Under the pieces are notes generated by a model. The model ran no database searches. It had not been told where the DNA came from and worked only from the letters and a program-made list of their open reading frames with translations. Below, piece after piece: positions 1-10,369 of a stretch of 64,000 nt of DNA (position 1 is its first letter; each line of letters begins with the position of its first letter). The stretch is from Candidatus Aminicenantota bacterium (GTDB taxonomy: Bacteria; Acidobacteriota; Aminicenantia; Aminicenantales; UBA8522), in contig JAFNEO010000045.1 in the NCBI GenBank assembly GCA_017886205.1, positions 105,958-169,957 of the forward strand, given 5' to 3'. Made by a program: the position numbers and the translations under genes.

Positions 1-3000
1 TCGTCAGCGCCCTCGGTAAGCTTCTGCTTAATCACGAATTTTTTGTCGCGCTCAAAGTCGGCTTTCCCCCAACCCTCGGTCTCGCGCCAGATGACGGCGA
101 TATTCCGATGGTCGATCCGGCCGCGATACACCAAATACTGCCGCCCGCCATCGTTATAAACGCGACGCGTCTGGACTTGCAGGCCGATGAGGTAGTTGAA
201 CGTTTCGGGGATATCCACCAGCTTTTCGCGCGTCTGGCCATCGGCGTGGATGTACAGCTTGTAGTTGAACGGGTTTGCGAGCTTTTCTACATTGAGCAGC
301 GTCTCGCTCTTGCGTGTCTCCCATTTGAGCATGTACTGGAGCAAATAATCATCGAACTTCATTGCCTGCTGGCCGGAAGCGTCGTCAAAAGCAATGTTGT
401 TCAGCGCATCCTCGTAGGATTCGAGGCGGACGTATTTGACGATGCGCGGCCCACGCTCGGCCTCTACCGGAGTCGCTATGCGCTTTGGCTTGCCGTCCTT
501 CCATTCCGGCGAGAAGGTGACTTTCTTAATGCGCGGGAGAAGAACGGTGTCGAAGTAGTCCGCCATCTCGACCAGGATGAACTTGCGCCGGCCCCCATCC
601 TTCCGATTCAGGTTGATGACAGCATGCCCGGTCGTTCCCGAGCCGGCGAAATGATCAAGCACGATGTCATCTCTTTTAGGTGCACTAGCACCTTGCAACT
701 CCTCGTATAGAGAGACTGGATGGCAGTACGGAAATTCCAACCCAAGTTTCTCCAAATCCTGTTTGCCCCGGCTTGCGTCGCTGATCACCGAAGACAGTTG
801 CCGTTTTGACTCCTCCGTCAGAAACACTTTCCTTCTGGGTTGGACGGACTCGTCGTCACCAAAAACAATCTCTCCTTTTTCTATGAGTTCCTGCAGAGTC
901 TCCGGCGCACGAGACCATCCATTATTCGGCACCGGGCATTTTTTCTTCGTGACAGGATGTATTAGCGGAATGAAAAATTCAGGATCGGTGCGTGGTTCTG
1001 GTGCACCCATCCCGACGCTCTGAAAAACTCTTCCGTCATCGTCTATCAGACGATAGGCTCGCTCACCGCCAGAAAGACCCTCGCAGTTGCTAATCCATGC
1101 GGCAAATTCACGTCTTACCTTCTCGTTTATATTCCCGTACTTTTGAATGAGTGACTTTGCTTTCTCCAGTATTTTGCGCACGTTCGCAGATTGCAGATAT
1201 ATTGGAGAATCAAGGGATGTACGCCAAAGTATATACTCATGTTGCGTGGCGACGCCTTTACGGCCAAGCATCGGATTTTTCTTGTCCCAAACGACTGTTC
1301 CTGCGTCCGGCATGTCGATATTGGCAAATAGCAACTGCAATCTTTCGCATTCGTTTTCATCAATGTGACAGAGAAACGCTGCATCAGATGCGAGCATGGG
1401 CAGACTTGTTCTAGCTCTGTTTTCAATCATCGCCAACCAACTTGAATGCTGATAATCGTTCTTGTAGAGAAAGCCACTAGTCTGAGTATTATACGGAGGG
1501 TCAATGTGGATGCATTGTACACGCTGGCGTTACCTTTCTATAAGCAGGTTCAACGCCTGGAAGTTCTCGCTTCGGATAAGCAGCCCATCGGTCATCTCGT
1601 CCAGGTTGTCAAAGCTCCCCAGCAGTCTATCCACAAAGTCACGCTCAAAGTGCCGGGTATCCAGCACCAGCGTAGGGTGGGCCTTCAAGAAGGCAATGCG
1701 TTTGTCTTTCTTACTCTTCCCTGAAGTGAAAAGATCGGCTTTCTCTTCGTCGATATGGAACAGATCCTTCCACTCGTCCCACTGGGGCTCACAGGCGGCG
1801 ATTTCGGCATAGAAACCCTCGGCGATGTGGCCGACCGTGATGCAGTACTGCGTCTCGACGACGAACTTGCGCTTCTCCCAGAGCATTTTTTGAAATTCTT
1901 CGATCTGGTGGAGGAATTCGATGATCCGGCCGCCGACGGCTTTGATGAGGCGCATCATCTGGAACCAGCCCTCGGCTCGGTCTTCGCCGGAGGCTTCCAT
2001 TTCGTCCAGACTCAGCACTTCATTCTTGAGATAAAAGTCCAGCTCGCGGGAAAGGAAGCCCTCCAGGTCCTTGTGGATGAAAAAGTCGGACGTGTTGCGG
2101 CGGGTGTACTGCCGCAGGTGATGCTCAAGGAAGCTGACCGGCTCGCCGTCGCTTGTTTTGCGCCGTTCGGCGCTCACGGCGGCCAGGGCGCGGGCGGCGG
2201 TTTTCGGAGACAATCGTTTGGGAATCTCCTGCAGGGCCTTGGCGATAATGGACTCCTGCTGGTTCTTTTGGCCGTAGGCGATTGTTTCCTGCCCGGTGAG
2301 CGGGCGGTACACGAAGGGGATGACCAATCGGTTCGCAGCTTCGTCCCAGACGATCTCCGCAGGACGGGGCAGGAAAAAGCGCTTTTCGCCCTTGACGTTG
2401 TTCTGCTCGACGTCGGCGGCCTGGAGCTTGAAATGCACGCTCACGCCGTTGGGGGCGGAATAGGAATAGTCGGTGAAATACTCGGCGGTTTTGACATAGT
2501 ACTGGTCGTGATTGGCCCAGTAGAGATAGACCTCCTCGCCGTTATAGGGAATTGCGTAGCGTTCACGTTTCGAGTAGCGGCGCTTGGAAATGAAATCGCC
2601 GTCCTGATAGTAGCGGCTGAAGAAAGCATAAAGGTGGTTGTAGACGCCGGCTTCGAGGACTTCGCGGCCGCGAGCGCCGGCGGCTTTTGACTTGAGAGAT
2701 AGATACTTTTTGCCGAGCGGCGTACCCTCGTAAGCATCGAGCAGGTTCCCTTCGGCATCGAGAGCATCAGGACCGAGCGTCGCTTTAATCTGCGCCGCAA
2801 CCTCCTTCAATTCCTCGGCGGCCTGTGCCTGCTCCGCCAGTGCGGCACGACTCAGCTCTTCTGCTACTGCCTGAGGAAGGGAATTCTTGATGAACTTTTC
2901 AATCACGTCCCGCTTGTGGTTCATGATGCGGTAGATGCCGAAGTCCAGGTCGGCGCAGTCGAACTGGAAGAGCTCACGCAATAGATCTTGAAACTTGGTC

Positions 3001-3014
3001 AAGGCGTTGTTCAT
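1..3014 (-). pseudogene. Beta-class site-specific DNA methyltransferase (type III-like Mod), interrupted by an in-frame TAA and truncated by the window edge
   Basis: The frame opens at ATG 3014 (AGGAG upstream), reads 494 codons, meets TAA at 1530-1532, and then stays open in the same frame to base 1, about 1,000 codons in all. The part after the stop holds the catalytic motifs: DPPYNT (1485-1502) and, further on, DHFAGSGTTG (627-656). The order motif IV before motif I marks a beta-class N6-adenine or N4-cytosine methylase. The TAA falls between Arg and Arg just before the DPPYNT strand, where relatives usually have Tyr, so a single TAC/TAT to TAA change explains it. The 494-residue N-terminal half has the long N-terminal domain of large Mod-like methylases that usually travel with a DEAD-type restriction helicase; that partner would lie left of the window (inference). 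Alternatives are a sequencing error or a recently inactivated gene. Confidence 0.85.
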
Positions 3015-3125
3015 TGTCTGGCTCCTATACCGGCACCGGAAGCGGGACGCATGGTCTTTTAATAACCAGGATACGTTTAAAAAACATTTCGGTTCCTTAA
3101 ATTGTCATTATCCGGATTTATACAT

Positions 3126-3209
3126 TTATCGATACATTAAACGCATGAAATGTATCGATAACATTTTTTCTTAACATTTAGGTATCGTCTCTGCCAATGT
3201 ATCGGTACC
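3126..3209. promoter_or_regulatory. Operator-like array of TATCGATA inverted repeats upstream of the methylase
   Basis: Two 13-bp arms, 3126-3138 and 3149-3161, are perfect reverse complements separated by 10 nt, and each contains the self-complementary core TATCGATA. A third, imperfect half-site (AATGTATCGGTA) lies at 3196-3207. The block sits between the HTH gene and the methylase start. It could be the binding site of the neighbouring HTH protein or of another regulator. On the plus strand the stem is followed by CATTTTTTC, so a weak terminator is a second possibility. The repeats are seen directly; the function is inferred. Confidence 0.5.
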
Positions 3210-3356
3210 GAGCCCCCCGACCGTGCCCCCCCGGCGGGCTGCGTCCTCTCGTGCAAGTTCAGCCATTAGCCGCTTAACCTGCGAAATGAATCTGCCATTA
3301 TCGGTTTCCTCCAGAATCGGGCCCGTTTGCCCGGATTTCCTCAAGCCAATGGTCAA
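3171..3356 (-). CDS. Possible small basic protein, 61 aa, unknown
   Basis: A short open frame overlaps the 3' end of the HTH gene by 59 nt in a different frame. It runs through a plausible helical stretch (FISQVKRLMAELARED) and ends at TAA 3171-3173. No recognisable domain and no clear ribosome-binding site for ATG 3356 are visible, and it may be expressed only by translational coupling, or not at all. The helical, charged composition looks more protein-like than a typical shadow frame, so it is listed with low confidence. Confidence 0.2.
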   Translation of the reverse strand: MTIGLRKSGQTGPILEETDNGRFISQVKRLMAELAREDAARRGGTVGGLGTDTLAETIPKC

Positions 3357-3513
3357 TGGCTCCTTTCCGAAAACGCCAGTGCCGGCCGATTTTCTGGGAA
3401 GGAATCTTGCCTTCCCTAACGAGCTTGTAGAGCGTCGACTTCGGGATCTTGAGGTAGGCGGCCAACTCTTCGATAGTCAGGACATCGGCTATTCTTTCTT
3501 CCATGCGGTGCAC
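3298..3513 (-). CDS. Excisionase-family helix-turn-helix DNA-binding protein
   Basis: A 71-aa protein with the HTH_17/excisionase pattern: LTIEELAAYLKIPKSTLYKL, then the wing residues VREGKIPSQKIGRHWRF and RKGAIDHWLEE. Such MerR-like winged helices serve as excisionases or as small transcription regulators, and often open defence or mobile modules. It reads toward the methylase, with the TATCGATA repeats (3126-3209) between them, so autoregulation or control of the methylase is reasonable. No integrase is visible in the window, so an excision role is not supported here. Confidence 0.8.
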   Translation of the reverse strand: MHRMEERIADVLTIEELAAYLKIPKSTLYKLVREGKIPSQKIGRHWRFRKGAIDHWLEEIRANGPDSGGNR

Positions 3514-3648
3514 CTTTCAGGTCTCAAGATAAATCTCGAACCAGAATGTCACTCACTGAGCTTAATATTCACAGTTATTGCCAGTAGTTGTCAAGTGCTT
3601 TTCAAAAGTTCTCAACTGGAGTACAAAAAAGGGACTTTTTAATTCTCG

Positions 3649-3685
3649 TATGCAAAAAGCGACATATTTTGTCGCATTTTGCATA
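3649..3685. repeat. Imperfect inverted repeat, 16-bp arms, 5-nt spacer
   Basis: The left arm 3649-3664 and right arm 3670-3685 match at 15 of 16 positions as reverse complements; the arms begin TATGCAAAA and end GCGACA at the centre. The compact, AT-rich dyad resembles a repressor operator more than a terminator, because the loop is only 5 nt and no T-run directly follows. The binding protein is unknown. Confidence 0.6.
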
Positions 3686-3686
3686 T

Positions 3687-3721
3687 ATGCTTTATCTTAT
3701 GGCCATAAGTTAGCATTTTTC
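3687..3721. terminator. Hairpin with a palindromic core, followed by a T-run (possible plus-strand terminator)
   Basis: CTTATGGCCATAAG (3696-3709) is a perfect 14-bp palindrome. It is enclosed by ATGCT (3687-3691) and AGCAT (3712-3716), followed by TTTTT and CCC. It could stop transcription entering carA from the left or be a dimeric-regulator site. The structure is seen; the role is inferred. Confidence 0.35.
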
Positions 3722-3913
3722 CCTCACATAAGCAAGGACGGTCCCGCTGAGGCTCGATCCTCAGACTTTCAACAAACTTGTCACGACGTTTTTCAACTTT
3801 TGCTGTAGGGCCAGAGCGACATCTGCCAGGTCCGGGTTCGCCACCGCCTGCATCGACGCGATGGGATCGATGGCCGCTCGGCGTCCGGTCTTCCTTTTGC
3901 TTCAAAGAATCTG

Positions 3914-3919
3914 TAAAAT
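3914..3919 (+). promoter_or_regulatory. Candidate -10 box for a leaderless carA transcript
   Basis: TGTAAAAT lies with TAAAAT at 3914-3919, 7 nt before ATG 3927, and there is no Shine-Dalgarno sequence. The -35 region is weak (TTCCTT near 3891-3896). The geometry matches the -10 boxes seen 6-8 nt before copA and the 22626 gene. Confidence 0.35.
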
Positions 3920-3926
3920 AGCCCAA

Positions 3927-5093
3927 ATGCGCGCAAAGGCTCAAGGGACAAAGAACACCCTGAGCCATTCCCGGAAGGCACATCTCGTCCTCGAGGACGG
4001 CACAATCTTCGAGGGCCTCTCCTGCGGCTATGAAGGCGAGGGGCAGGGCGAGGTTGTCTTCAACACCGCCATGTCCGGCTACCAGGAGATCCTCACCGAC
4101 CCCTCCTACAAAGGCCAGATCGTGACCATGACCTACCCTCTCATCGGCAACACGGGCTGTAACTCGGAGGACGTCGAGTCCGGCAGGCCATGGGTCGAGG
4201 GCTTCGTGCTCAAGGAGATGGCCGCAGCGCCCTCCAACTGGAGGAGCGGCGAAAGCCTCCCCGATTACCTCAGGAGGCACAGGATCCCGGCCATTGAGGG
4301 CATAGATACGCGGAAACTGACCAGGATCATCCGGAGGACAGGCGCCCAGCGCGGCCTCCTCACAACGTCGCCGGCCGACCCCCCGGCTCTCCGCGAAAGA
4401 GTCAAAGCGGTCCCTTCGATCGTCGGCCTCGACCTGGTCAAAGAGGTGACCTGCTCCAAGCCCTATCGCCGGCGGGAAGGAACCTACGGCTGGCCGGACG
4501 GCTATCCGGACAGGAGGCGCTTCGATTATTTTGTCGTCGCCTATGATTTCGGGATCAAGCGGAACATCCTGCGCAGCCTGGTTGACCGGCGGATGGAGGT
4601 ACTCATCGTCCCCGCCTCGACGCCGACCGAGGAGGTTCTCAAGCTCAAGCCGGATGGTGTTTTCCTCTCTAACGGACCAGGAGACCCGGAGCCCATAGCC
4701 TACGCCATCGAAAGCATAAAAGAGATGATCGGGAAAGTCCCGCTTTTCGGCATCTGCCTAGGCCACCAGCTCATCGGTCTGGCGCTCGGAGGAAAAACCT
4801 ATAAACTCAGATTCGGTCACCACGGGGCCAACCACCCCGTGAAGAATCTGGAGACGGGCGCCATCGAGATCACCTCCCAGAACCACGGGTTTGCCGTGGA
4901 CATCGATTCGCTCCAGGGACTGGCCAAGCTGACCCATCTCAACCTCAACGACCTGACCTCCGAGGGACTCTCGGTCCGTGAGAAATTCTTATTCACGGTC
5001 CAGTACCACCCGGAAAGCTCACCGGGCCCCCATGATTCCCATTATCTCTTCCGCGATTTTGCCCGGATGATGGACGATTTCAAGGGGAAATAA
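3927..5093 (+). CDS. carA: Carbamoyl-phosphate synthase small subunit (glutamine amidotransferase)
   Basis: CarA hydrolyses glutamine and passes ammonia to CarB for carbamoyl phosphate, the precursor of pyrimidines and arginine. The N-terminal CPSase_sm domain ([20 protein letters not shown], then [19 protein letters not shown]) is followed by a class I glutaminase domain with nucleophile Cys277 in GICLGHQL and the His/Glu pair in [10 protein letters not shown]. The frame also offers an ATG at 3861, but the 22 extra residues are unlike CarA. ATG 3927 gives 388 aa, the usual length. carB starts one base after the stop, so the two are co-transcribed. Confidence 0.95.
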   Translation: MRAKAQGTKNTLSHSRKAHLVLEDGTIFEGLSCGYEGEGQGEVVFNTAMSGYQEILTDPSYKGQIVTMTYPLIGNTGCNSEDVESGRPWVEGFVLKEMAAAPSNWRSGESLPDYLRRHRIPAIEGIDTRKLTRIIRRTGAQRGLLTTSPADPPALRERVKAVPSIVGLDLVKEVTCSKPYRRREGTYGWPDGYPDRRRFDYFVVAYDFGIKRNILRSLVDRRMEVLIVPASTPTEEVLKLKPDGVFLSNGPGDPEPIAYAIESIKEMIGKVPLFGICLGHQLIGLALGGKTYKLRFGHHGANHPVKNLETGAIEITSQNHGFAVDIDSLQGLAKLTHLNLNDLTSEGLSVREKFLFTVQYHPESSPGPHDSHYLFRDFARMMDDFKGK

Positions 5094-5094
5094 C

Positions 5095-8000
5095 GTGCCG
5101 CGGCGCCAGGACATCCATTCCATCCTGATCATCGGCTCCGGGCCGATCATCATCGGCCAGGCCTCGGAGTTTGATTACTCCGGGACCCAGGCGCTCAAGG
5201 CCCTCAAAGAGGAGAACTTTCGGCTCATCCTGGTCAACTCCAACCCGGCCACTATCATGACCGACCCCGAGTTCGCCGACCGGACCTATCTCGAGCCCCT
5301 GACCGCGGAGTACCTGGAGCGGGTCATCGAAAAGGAGAAGCCGGACGCCCTGCTCGCCACCCTGGGCGGACAGAAGGCGCTCAACCTCGCCCTCGAGCTC
5401 GACGACCGGGGCATCCTCGAGAAACACCGGGTCCAGCTCATCGGGGTAAGCGCCGAATCCATCCGCAAGGCCGAGGACCGGCTGCTCTTCCGCCGGGCCA
5501 TGGAGAAAATCCGGCTCGAGGTTCCTGATTCCGGCTACGCCTCGAACCTCGAGGAGGCGATGAACATCGCCGAGCGTCTCCAATTCCCCATCGTCGTCCG
5601 TCCCTCCTTCACCCTGGGCGGCACGGGCGGCAACATCATCTATAACTGGGATGATTTTCACAGGTTCGTTCCGCTCGGGCTGGCCATCAGTCCCGTCTCC
5701 CGCGTGCTCATCGAGAAGTCCATCAGCGGCTGGAAAGAGTTCGAGCTCGAGGTCATGCGCGACAGGAAGGATAACGTCGTCATCGTCTGCCCGATCGAGA
5801 ACTTCGACCCCATGGGCGTCCACACCGGTGACTCCATCACCGTGGCCCCGGCCCAGACCCTGACCGACAAGGAATACCAGAGGCTTCGCGACGCCTCGGT
5901 CGCCATCATGCGGGAGATCGGGGTCGAGACCGGTGGGTCCAACATTCAGTTCGCCCTCAACCCCGAGGACGGCCGGCTGATGGTCATCGAGATGAACCCG
6001 CGCGTCTCCCGCTCCTCGGCGCTCGCTTCCAAGGCGACCGGATTTCCGATCGCCAAGATGGCGGCTAAGCTGGCCGTCGGCTACACGCTCGACGAGATCC
6101 TGAACGACATCACCAAAAAAACGCCGGCCTGCTTCGAGCCGGCCATCGACTATGTCGTCGTCAAGATCCCCCGCTTCGCCTTCGAGAAATTCCCCGAGGA
6201 GGTCCGGCACCTGACCACCCAGATGAAATCGGTGGGCGAGACCATGGCCATCGGCCGGACGTTTAAGGAAGCGCTCCAGAAGGCCATCCGCTCCCTCGAA
6301 TCCGGCCGGTCGGGCCTCGATTCCACGGACAGGAAGGGCGATCGCCCCTTCCTCGAGGAAAACCTCCGCCAGCCCAACGCCGACCGTCTCTGGCTTATCG
6401 CCGACGCCTTCCGCCTGGGCATGACCGTCGAAGAGATCGCCGCCCTCACCCGCATCGACCCGTTCTTCCTGCGGAACATCCAGGACCTCGTCGGGTTCGA
6501 GGAGGAGCTCAAGGCCTGCCGGCGGAAAGCGCTCCCCCCTTCCCTCTTGCGGCGCGCCAAGGAGTTGGGCTTCTCCGACCGGAGGATCGGCCAGCTCGTC
6601 GGGATGCCGGAGGGCGATGTCAGGGCGCTTCGGGAAAAAGAGGGGATTGTGCCCGTCTGGAAGGTCGTGGACACCTGCGCCGGAGAGTTCGAGTCGGAGA
6701 CGCCGTATTTCTATTCGACCTACGAGGAAGAAGACGAGGTCACGGCCATACCCGACAAAAAGGCCATCATCCTCGGCTCCGGGCCGAACCGCATCGGCCA
6801 GGGCATCGAGTTCGATTACTGCTGTGTCCACGGGGTGTTCGCCCTTCGCGACGCCGGCTACAAGACCATCATGGTCAACTCCAACCCGGAGACGGTCTCC
6901 ACCGATTACGACATCTCCGACCGCCTCTATTTCGACCCGCTGACCCTGGAGGACGTGCTGGCCATCTACAGGAAGGAAAACCCCGAGGGCATCATCGTCC
7001 AGTTCGGAGGGCAGACCCCGCTCAAGATAGCGGTCGGGCTCAATGAAAACCGGGCCCGCATCCTGGGGACGAGCTCGGAGGCCATAGACGAAACCGAAGA
7101 CCGGGAGAAGTTCGACCGGTTCCTGACCCGGCTCGACCTTCTCCGGCCGCGGAACGGGCTGGCCAAAAACTCCGCTCAGGCGCTTCGCACCGCCGACCGG
7201 ATCGGCTATCCGGTGCTCGTCCGGCCGTCCTATGTCCTGGGCGGACGGGCGATGAAAGTCATCCACGACGAAGTGGAGATGGTGGACTACCTCTCCCGAA
7301 ACCGCGAATACTTCAGGGAACATCCGCTGCTCATCGACGAGTTCATCGAGAACGCGGTCGAGCTCGATGTCGACCTCCTGGCTGACGGCGAGGATGTATT
7401 CATCGGCGGGATCCTCGAGCACATTCAGGAGGCGGGGATTCACTCCGGCGACGCCACCATGGTCATCCCGCCATTCTTCCTGGCGGACCGGCTGGTCGAG
7501 GAGGTGGGCCGGCAGGTGGAGGTCATGGCCAAAGCGCTGGGCGTGGTCGGCCTGATGAACGTCCAGATGGCGGTCAAAGGCACCAAGATTTATGTGTTGG
7601 AGGTCAACCCCAGAGCTTCGCGCACGGTGCCCTTTGTCTCCAAGGCGACCGGGATTCCCCTGGCCAAGGTTGCGACACGGCTGATCATGGGAGAGAAGCT
7701 CAAAGACCTCAAGCTGCCGCGGAGAAAGCTCGGCCTCTATGCAGTCAAGGAGGCGGTCTTCTCCTTTGACAAGTTCCTCGAGGTCGATCCTGTTTTAGGG
7801 CCGGAGATGCGCTCCACCGGGGAGTCTATTGGCATCGACCGCGAATTCCCCCTCGCCTTCCTCAAGTCGCAGGAAGGAGCGGGATTTTTCCTGCCCCGGG
7901 AAGGCGAGGTTTTCGTCAGCGTGCCGGACGAGGATAAGCCCAGGATCCTGAACCTGATCGAGAAGCTCGACCTGCTCGGGTTCAGCTTCCTGGCCACCGA

Positions 8001-8301
8001 GGGGACGGCCCAGTACCTGCGGCGTCACGGTTTCCGAGTGGACACCATCGGCAAAGTCCACATGGAGCGAAGGAACATCCTAGAAGATATCAGCCGGGGC
8101 AAAGTCAAGATGATCTTCAACACGCCGGCCGGAGGCCGGGAAATGAGCGATGCCCAGAAGATCCGGCGGGTGGCCTTCAGCTACCGCGTCCCCTGCTACA
8201 CGACCATCCCCTCTGCCAGCGCCGCCGTCAAGGCCATCGAGATGAGGAAAATAGCCACGCCGTCGCTGGTCTGCCTGCAAGACCTATGGGGAAAACCATA
8301 G
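5095..8301 (+). CDS. carB: Carbamoyl-phosphate synthase large subunit
   Basis: A 1068-aa synthetase that joins bicarbonate, ammonia and two ATP into carbamoyl phosphate. The start is GTG (5095), right after carA. Two homologous halves are visible, each opening with a nucleotide-fold motif ([20 protein letters not shown] near residue 13 and [18 protein letters not shown] near 560) and each carrying an ATP-grasp core ending in [18 protein letters not shown] or [18 protein letters not shown]. The C-terminal about 130 residues form the MGS-like regulatory domain ([16 protein letters not shown]), which binds allosteric effectors in characterised enzymes. Length and motifs are complete. Confidence 0.97.
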   Translation: MPRRQDIHSILIIGSGPIIIGQASEFDYSGTQALKALKEENFRLILVNSNPATIMTDPEFADRTYLEPLTAEYLERVIEKEKPDALLATLGGQKALNLALELDDRGILEKHRVQLIGVSAESIRKAEDRLLFRRAMEKIRLEVPDSGYASNLEEAMNIAERLQFPIVVRPSFTLGGTGGNIIYNWDDFHRFVPLGLAISPVSRVLIEKSISGWKEFELEVMRDRKDNVVIVCPIENFDPMGVHTGDSITVAPAQTLTDKEYQRLRDASVAIMREIGVETGGSNIQFALNPEDGRLMVIEMNPRVSRSSALASKATGFPIAKMAAKLAVGYTLDEILNDITKKTPACFEPAIDYVVVKIPRFAFEKFPEEVRHLTTQMKSVGETMAIGRTFKEALQKAIRSLESGRSGLDSTDRKGDRPFLEENLRQPNADRLWLIADAFRLGMTVEEIAALTRIDPFFLRNIQDLVGFEEELKACRRKALPPSLLRRAKELGFSDRRIGQLVGMPEGDVRALREKEGIVPVWKVVDTCAGEFESETPYFYSTYEEEDEVTAIPDKKAIILGSGPNRIGQGIEFDYCCVHGVFALRDAGYKTIMVNSNPETVSTDYDISDRLYFDPLTLEDVLAIYRKENPEGIIVQFGGQTPLKIAVGLNENRARILGTSSEAIDETEDREKFDRFLTRLDLLRPRNGLAKNSAQALRTADRIGYPVLVRPSYVLGGRAMKVIHDEVEMVDYLSRNREYFREHPLLIDEFIENAVELDVDLLADGEDVFIGGILEHIQEAGIHSGDATMVIPPFFLADRLVEEVGRQVEVMAKALGVVGLMNVQMAVKGTKIYVLEVNPRASRTVPFVSKATGIPLAKVATRLIMGEKLKDLKLPRRKLGLYAVKEAVFSFDKFLEVDPVLGPEMRSTGESIGIDREFPLAFLKSQEGAGFFLPREGEVFVSVPDEDKPRILNLIEKLDLLGFSFLATEGTAQYLRRHGFRVDTIGKVHMERRNILEDISRGKVKMIFNTPAGGREMSDAQKIRRVAFSYRVPCYTTIPSASAAVKAIEMRKIATPSLVCLQDLWGKP

Positions 8302-8303
8302 CG

Positions 8304-8339
8304 TGTCATTGCGAGGAGCATCGCGACGAAGCAATCTCA
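8304..8339 (+). repeat. Dispersed REP-like repeat, half copy (family B)
   Basis: Begins TGTCATTGCGAGGAGC and ends GACGAAGCAATCTCA directly after the carB stop. The same sequence recurs as a full palindrome at 10182-10266 and, inverted, at 22411-22445. Elements of this kind are common short palindromic repeats in GC-rich bacterial genomes; nothing encodes a transposase here. Confidence 0.75.
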
Positions 8340-8378
8340 TGCATTCGGTAGCGTGTCTCCTGGACTAGGGGAAGAAAA

Positions 8379-10160
8379 ATGACCGACAAAATTGAAAAAC
8401 TCCGCCGGCTCATGAGGAAGCACAACATCCAGGCCTATCTCATTCCCGGGTCCGACCCCCACCAGAGCGAGTACGTACCGGAATTGTGGAGGCGCCGGGC
8501 GTTCATCACGGGCTTTACGGGGTCGGCGGGAGACGCGCTGGTCACGATGAAAAATGCGGGCTTGTGGACCGATTCGCGCTACTATCTCCAGGCCGAGCAG
8601 GAGCTTCGCAGCACGGGCTTCACTCTGTTCCGGTGGGGTCTGCCCGGAGTCCCGTCCTGGCAGGAGTGGGCAGCCCGGAACCTAAAGCCCGGCGAAATCC
8701 TGGGCCTCGACCCCCAGCTCATTAGCCACCGGGATTATGCCAAGCTCAAAAAAGAGCTCGCTGCGAAGTCCGTCCGGCTCAGACCGGTTACCGCCAACCT
8801 CGTGGATGTGATCTGGCGAGATCAGCCGGCTGCTTCGGCAGGGCCGGTCACCGTCCTGGCGGAGAAATATGCCGGGGAGAGCGTCTGCAGCAAGCTCGAC
8901 CGGCTGCGCCAGAAGATGGTTGCGGAGGGCGCCGATGCCCACATCCTCAGCCAGCTCGACGCCATCGCCTGGCTCTTCAACATCCGCGGCTCGGACGTCC
9001 CGTTCAACCCCGTGACCATAGCTTACGCTATCATCACCCGGAAGAAAGCTCTGCTTTTCGTGGTCGGAGAAAAGGTCAGCCCAGAGGTCAGGGCCGTCTT
9101 GAAACAGGACGTGAACTTTAGAGGTTATGCCGATTTCCCGGCGTGTCTGCACGGCCTGGCCAAGGCCAAGCAGCGGGTCTGGCTGGACGAGGCGAGCGTA
9201 AGCCAGTGGGTCGTGAGCAGCCTGGCGGGAGCAGAGCTCGCTTTCAAACCGAGCCCGGTGATACTCGCCAAGGCCGTCAAGAATGCTTCGGAAATCATGG
9301 GATCGGGACAGGCCCATCGCCGTGACGGCGCCGCCATGGTTAAGTTCCTTTGTTGGCTGGAAAAGGCCGTTCCCAAGGGCGGAGTGACCGAGTTATCGGC
9401 GGCCCGGAAGCTCGAGGAAATCCGGAGACGCCAGCCCCGCTTTAAAGGGCTCAGCTTTCAGACGATCTCCTCTTACGGCAGTCACGGTGCTGTCGTCCAT
9501 TACGAGGTCACTCCGGAGACCGATATTCCTTTGAAGCCGAAGGGGATTTATTTGATCGATTCGGGCAGCCAATACCTGGACGCGACTACGGACATTACGC
9601 GGACGGTCTGCCTGGGCCGGCCGACGGCCGAGCAGCGGGACCGTTTCACCCGCGTCCTCAAGGGAGTCATCAACCTGGCCAGAACCTCATTCCCTCAGGG
9701 AACATCCGGGCCCCAGCTCGACGTCCTGGCCCGCCGGGCGCTTTGGGAGAGAGGGTTGAACTACGGGCACGGAACCGGTCACGGCATCGGCGCCTTCCTC
9801 AACGTCCATGAGGGGCCGCAGGGAATCGCCCCGGCGCGCGGCTTCGGTATTGGCCTCGAACCCGGGATGATCCTGTCGATCGAGCCGGGCTACTACAAGG
9901 AGGAAGAATACGGCCTCCGGGTGGAGAATCTGGCACTCGTGGTCAAGGACCCTGACCGGACAAGCGAGACGTCGCCTTTCTATACGTTTGAGACGCTGAC
10001 CCTCTGCCCGATCGAACTCCGGCTGCTCAATAAAGACCTTCTGACAAAGGACGAAGTCAGCTGGCTCAACGCCTATCACCGGAGGGTGCGGAAGGAATTG
10101 ACTCCTCTCCTGGAAAAGGACGAGGCCGCCTGGCTAAAAAAGGCAACCCAGCCGATTTAA
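8379..10160 (+). CDS. Aminopeptidase P family metallopeptidase (Xaa-Pro aminopeptidase)
   Basis: A 593-aa cytosolic M24B enzyme that releases N-terminal residues preceding proline. It has the three-part architecture of the long, XPNPEP1-like aminopeptidase P: two creatinase-like N-terminal domains (from DKIEKLRRLMRKHNIQAYL and from about residue 160) and a pita-bread catalytic domain. The expected metal ligands are present: Asp in DSGSQYLDATTDITRT (two), His in HGTGHGIGAFLNVHEGP, Glu in SIEPGYY and Glu in LRVENLALV. GGGGAAG before ATG 8379 serves as the ribosome-binding site. It is monocistronic, flanked on both sides by family B repeats. Confidence 0.93.
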   Translation: MTDKIEKLRRLMRKHNIQAYLIPGSDPHQSEYVPELWRRRAFITGFTGSAGDALVTMKNAGLWTDSRYYLQAEQELRSTGFTLFRWGLPGVPSWQEWAARNLKPGEILGLDPQLISHRDYAKLKKELAAKSVRLRPVTANLVDVIWRDQPAASAGPVTVLAEKYAGESVCSKLDRLRQKMVAEGADAHILSQLDAIAWLFNIRGSDVPFNPVTIAYAIITRKKALLFVVGEKVSPEVRAVLKQDVNFRGYADFPACLHGLAKAKQRVWLDEASVSQWVVSSLAGAELAFKPSPVILAKAVKNASEIMGSGQAHRRDGAAMVKFLCWLEKAVPKGGVTELSAARKLEEIRRRQPRFKGLSFQTISSYGSHGAVVHYEVTPETDIPLKPKGIYLIDSGSQYLDATTDITRTVCLGRPTAEQRDRFTRVLKGVINLARTSFPQGTSGPQLDVLARRALWERGLNYGHGTGHGIGAFLNVHEGPQGIAPARGFGIGLEPGMILSIEPGYYKEEEYGLRVENLALVVKDPDRTSETSPFYTFETLTLCPIELRLLNKDLLTKDEVSWLNAYHRRVRKELTPLLEKDEAAWLKKATQPI

Positions 10161-10181
10161 TACGAACGTGTTAAACCATGC

Positions 10182-10266
10182 GTCTTTGCGAGGAGCGAAG
10201 TGACGAAGCAATCTCAGTTGCTCGGATAGCGATTGCTTCGCTCCCCCAGGTCGCTCGCAATGACAC
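10182..10266. repeat. Dispersed REP-like repeat, full palindromic copy (family B)
   Basis: The left half (GCGAGGAGCGAAGTGACGAA, then GCAATCTC) is followed, after about 16 nt, by a right half that is largely its reverse complement (GATTGCTTCGCTCCC ... GGTCGCTCGCAATGACA). The unit can fold into one long hairpin. It lies between convergent pepP-like and mnmA genes and may act as a bidirectional transcription barrier. Confidence 0.75.
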
Positions 10267-10369
10267 GTATCACAAGTCATTGCGTCCATAAGAGTCCCAA
10301 TGGTTCACTGAGTCTCCTGGTGAGCAACAGTCACAGCGCCGTCAAAGCTGCGGCGATTTCAATCCCAAG

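Larger units (their letters stand above)
3514..3926. other. Intergenic region between the HTH gene and carA, AT-rich with palindromes
   Basis: No credible gene is seen. The region holds an imperfect 16-bp inverted repeat (3649-3685), a 14-bp perfect palindrome (3696-3709) nested in a longer hairpin closed by ATGCT/AGCAT (3687-3691 and 3712-3716) and followed by TTTTT, and a 6-bp stem with the loop CTCGAT around 3749-3766. AT content is much higher than in the neighbouring genes. This marks the boundary between the methylase module and the housekeeping carAB genes. Confidence 0.6.

Noticed and set aside
1755..2690. 311-aa plus-strand frame opposite the methylase
   Set aside because: Low-complexity Gly/Val/Leu translation typical of an antisense shadow; the minus-strand frame has the recognisable protein.
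3740..3775. Possible tRNA T-arm (stem around CTCGAT)
   Set aside because: The loop is not a proper 7-nt TTCRANY loop, and no acceptor, D or anticodon arm can be built around it.
5080..7443. 787-aa minus-strand open frame opposite carB
   Set aside because: It is a GC-driven shadow of carB; it has no domain and carB is intact with all motifs.
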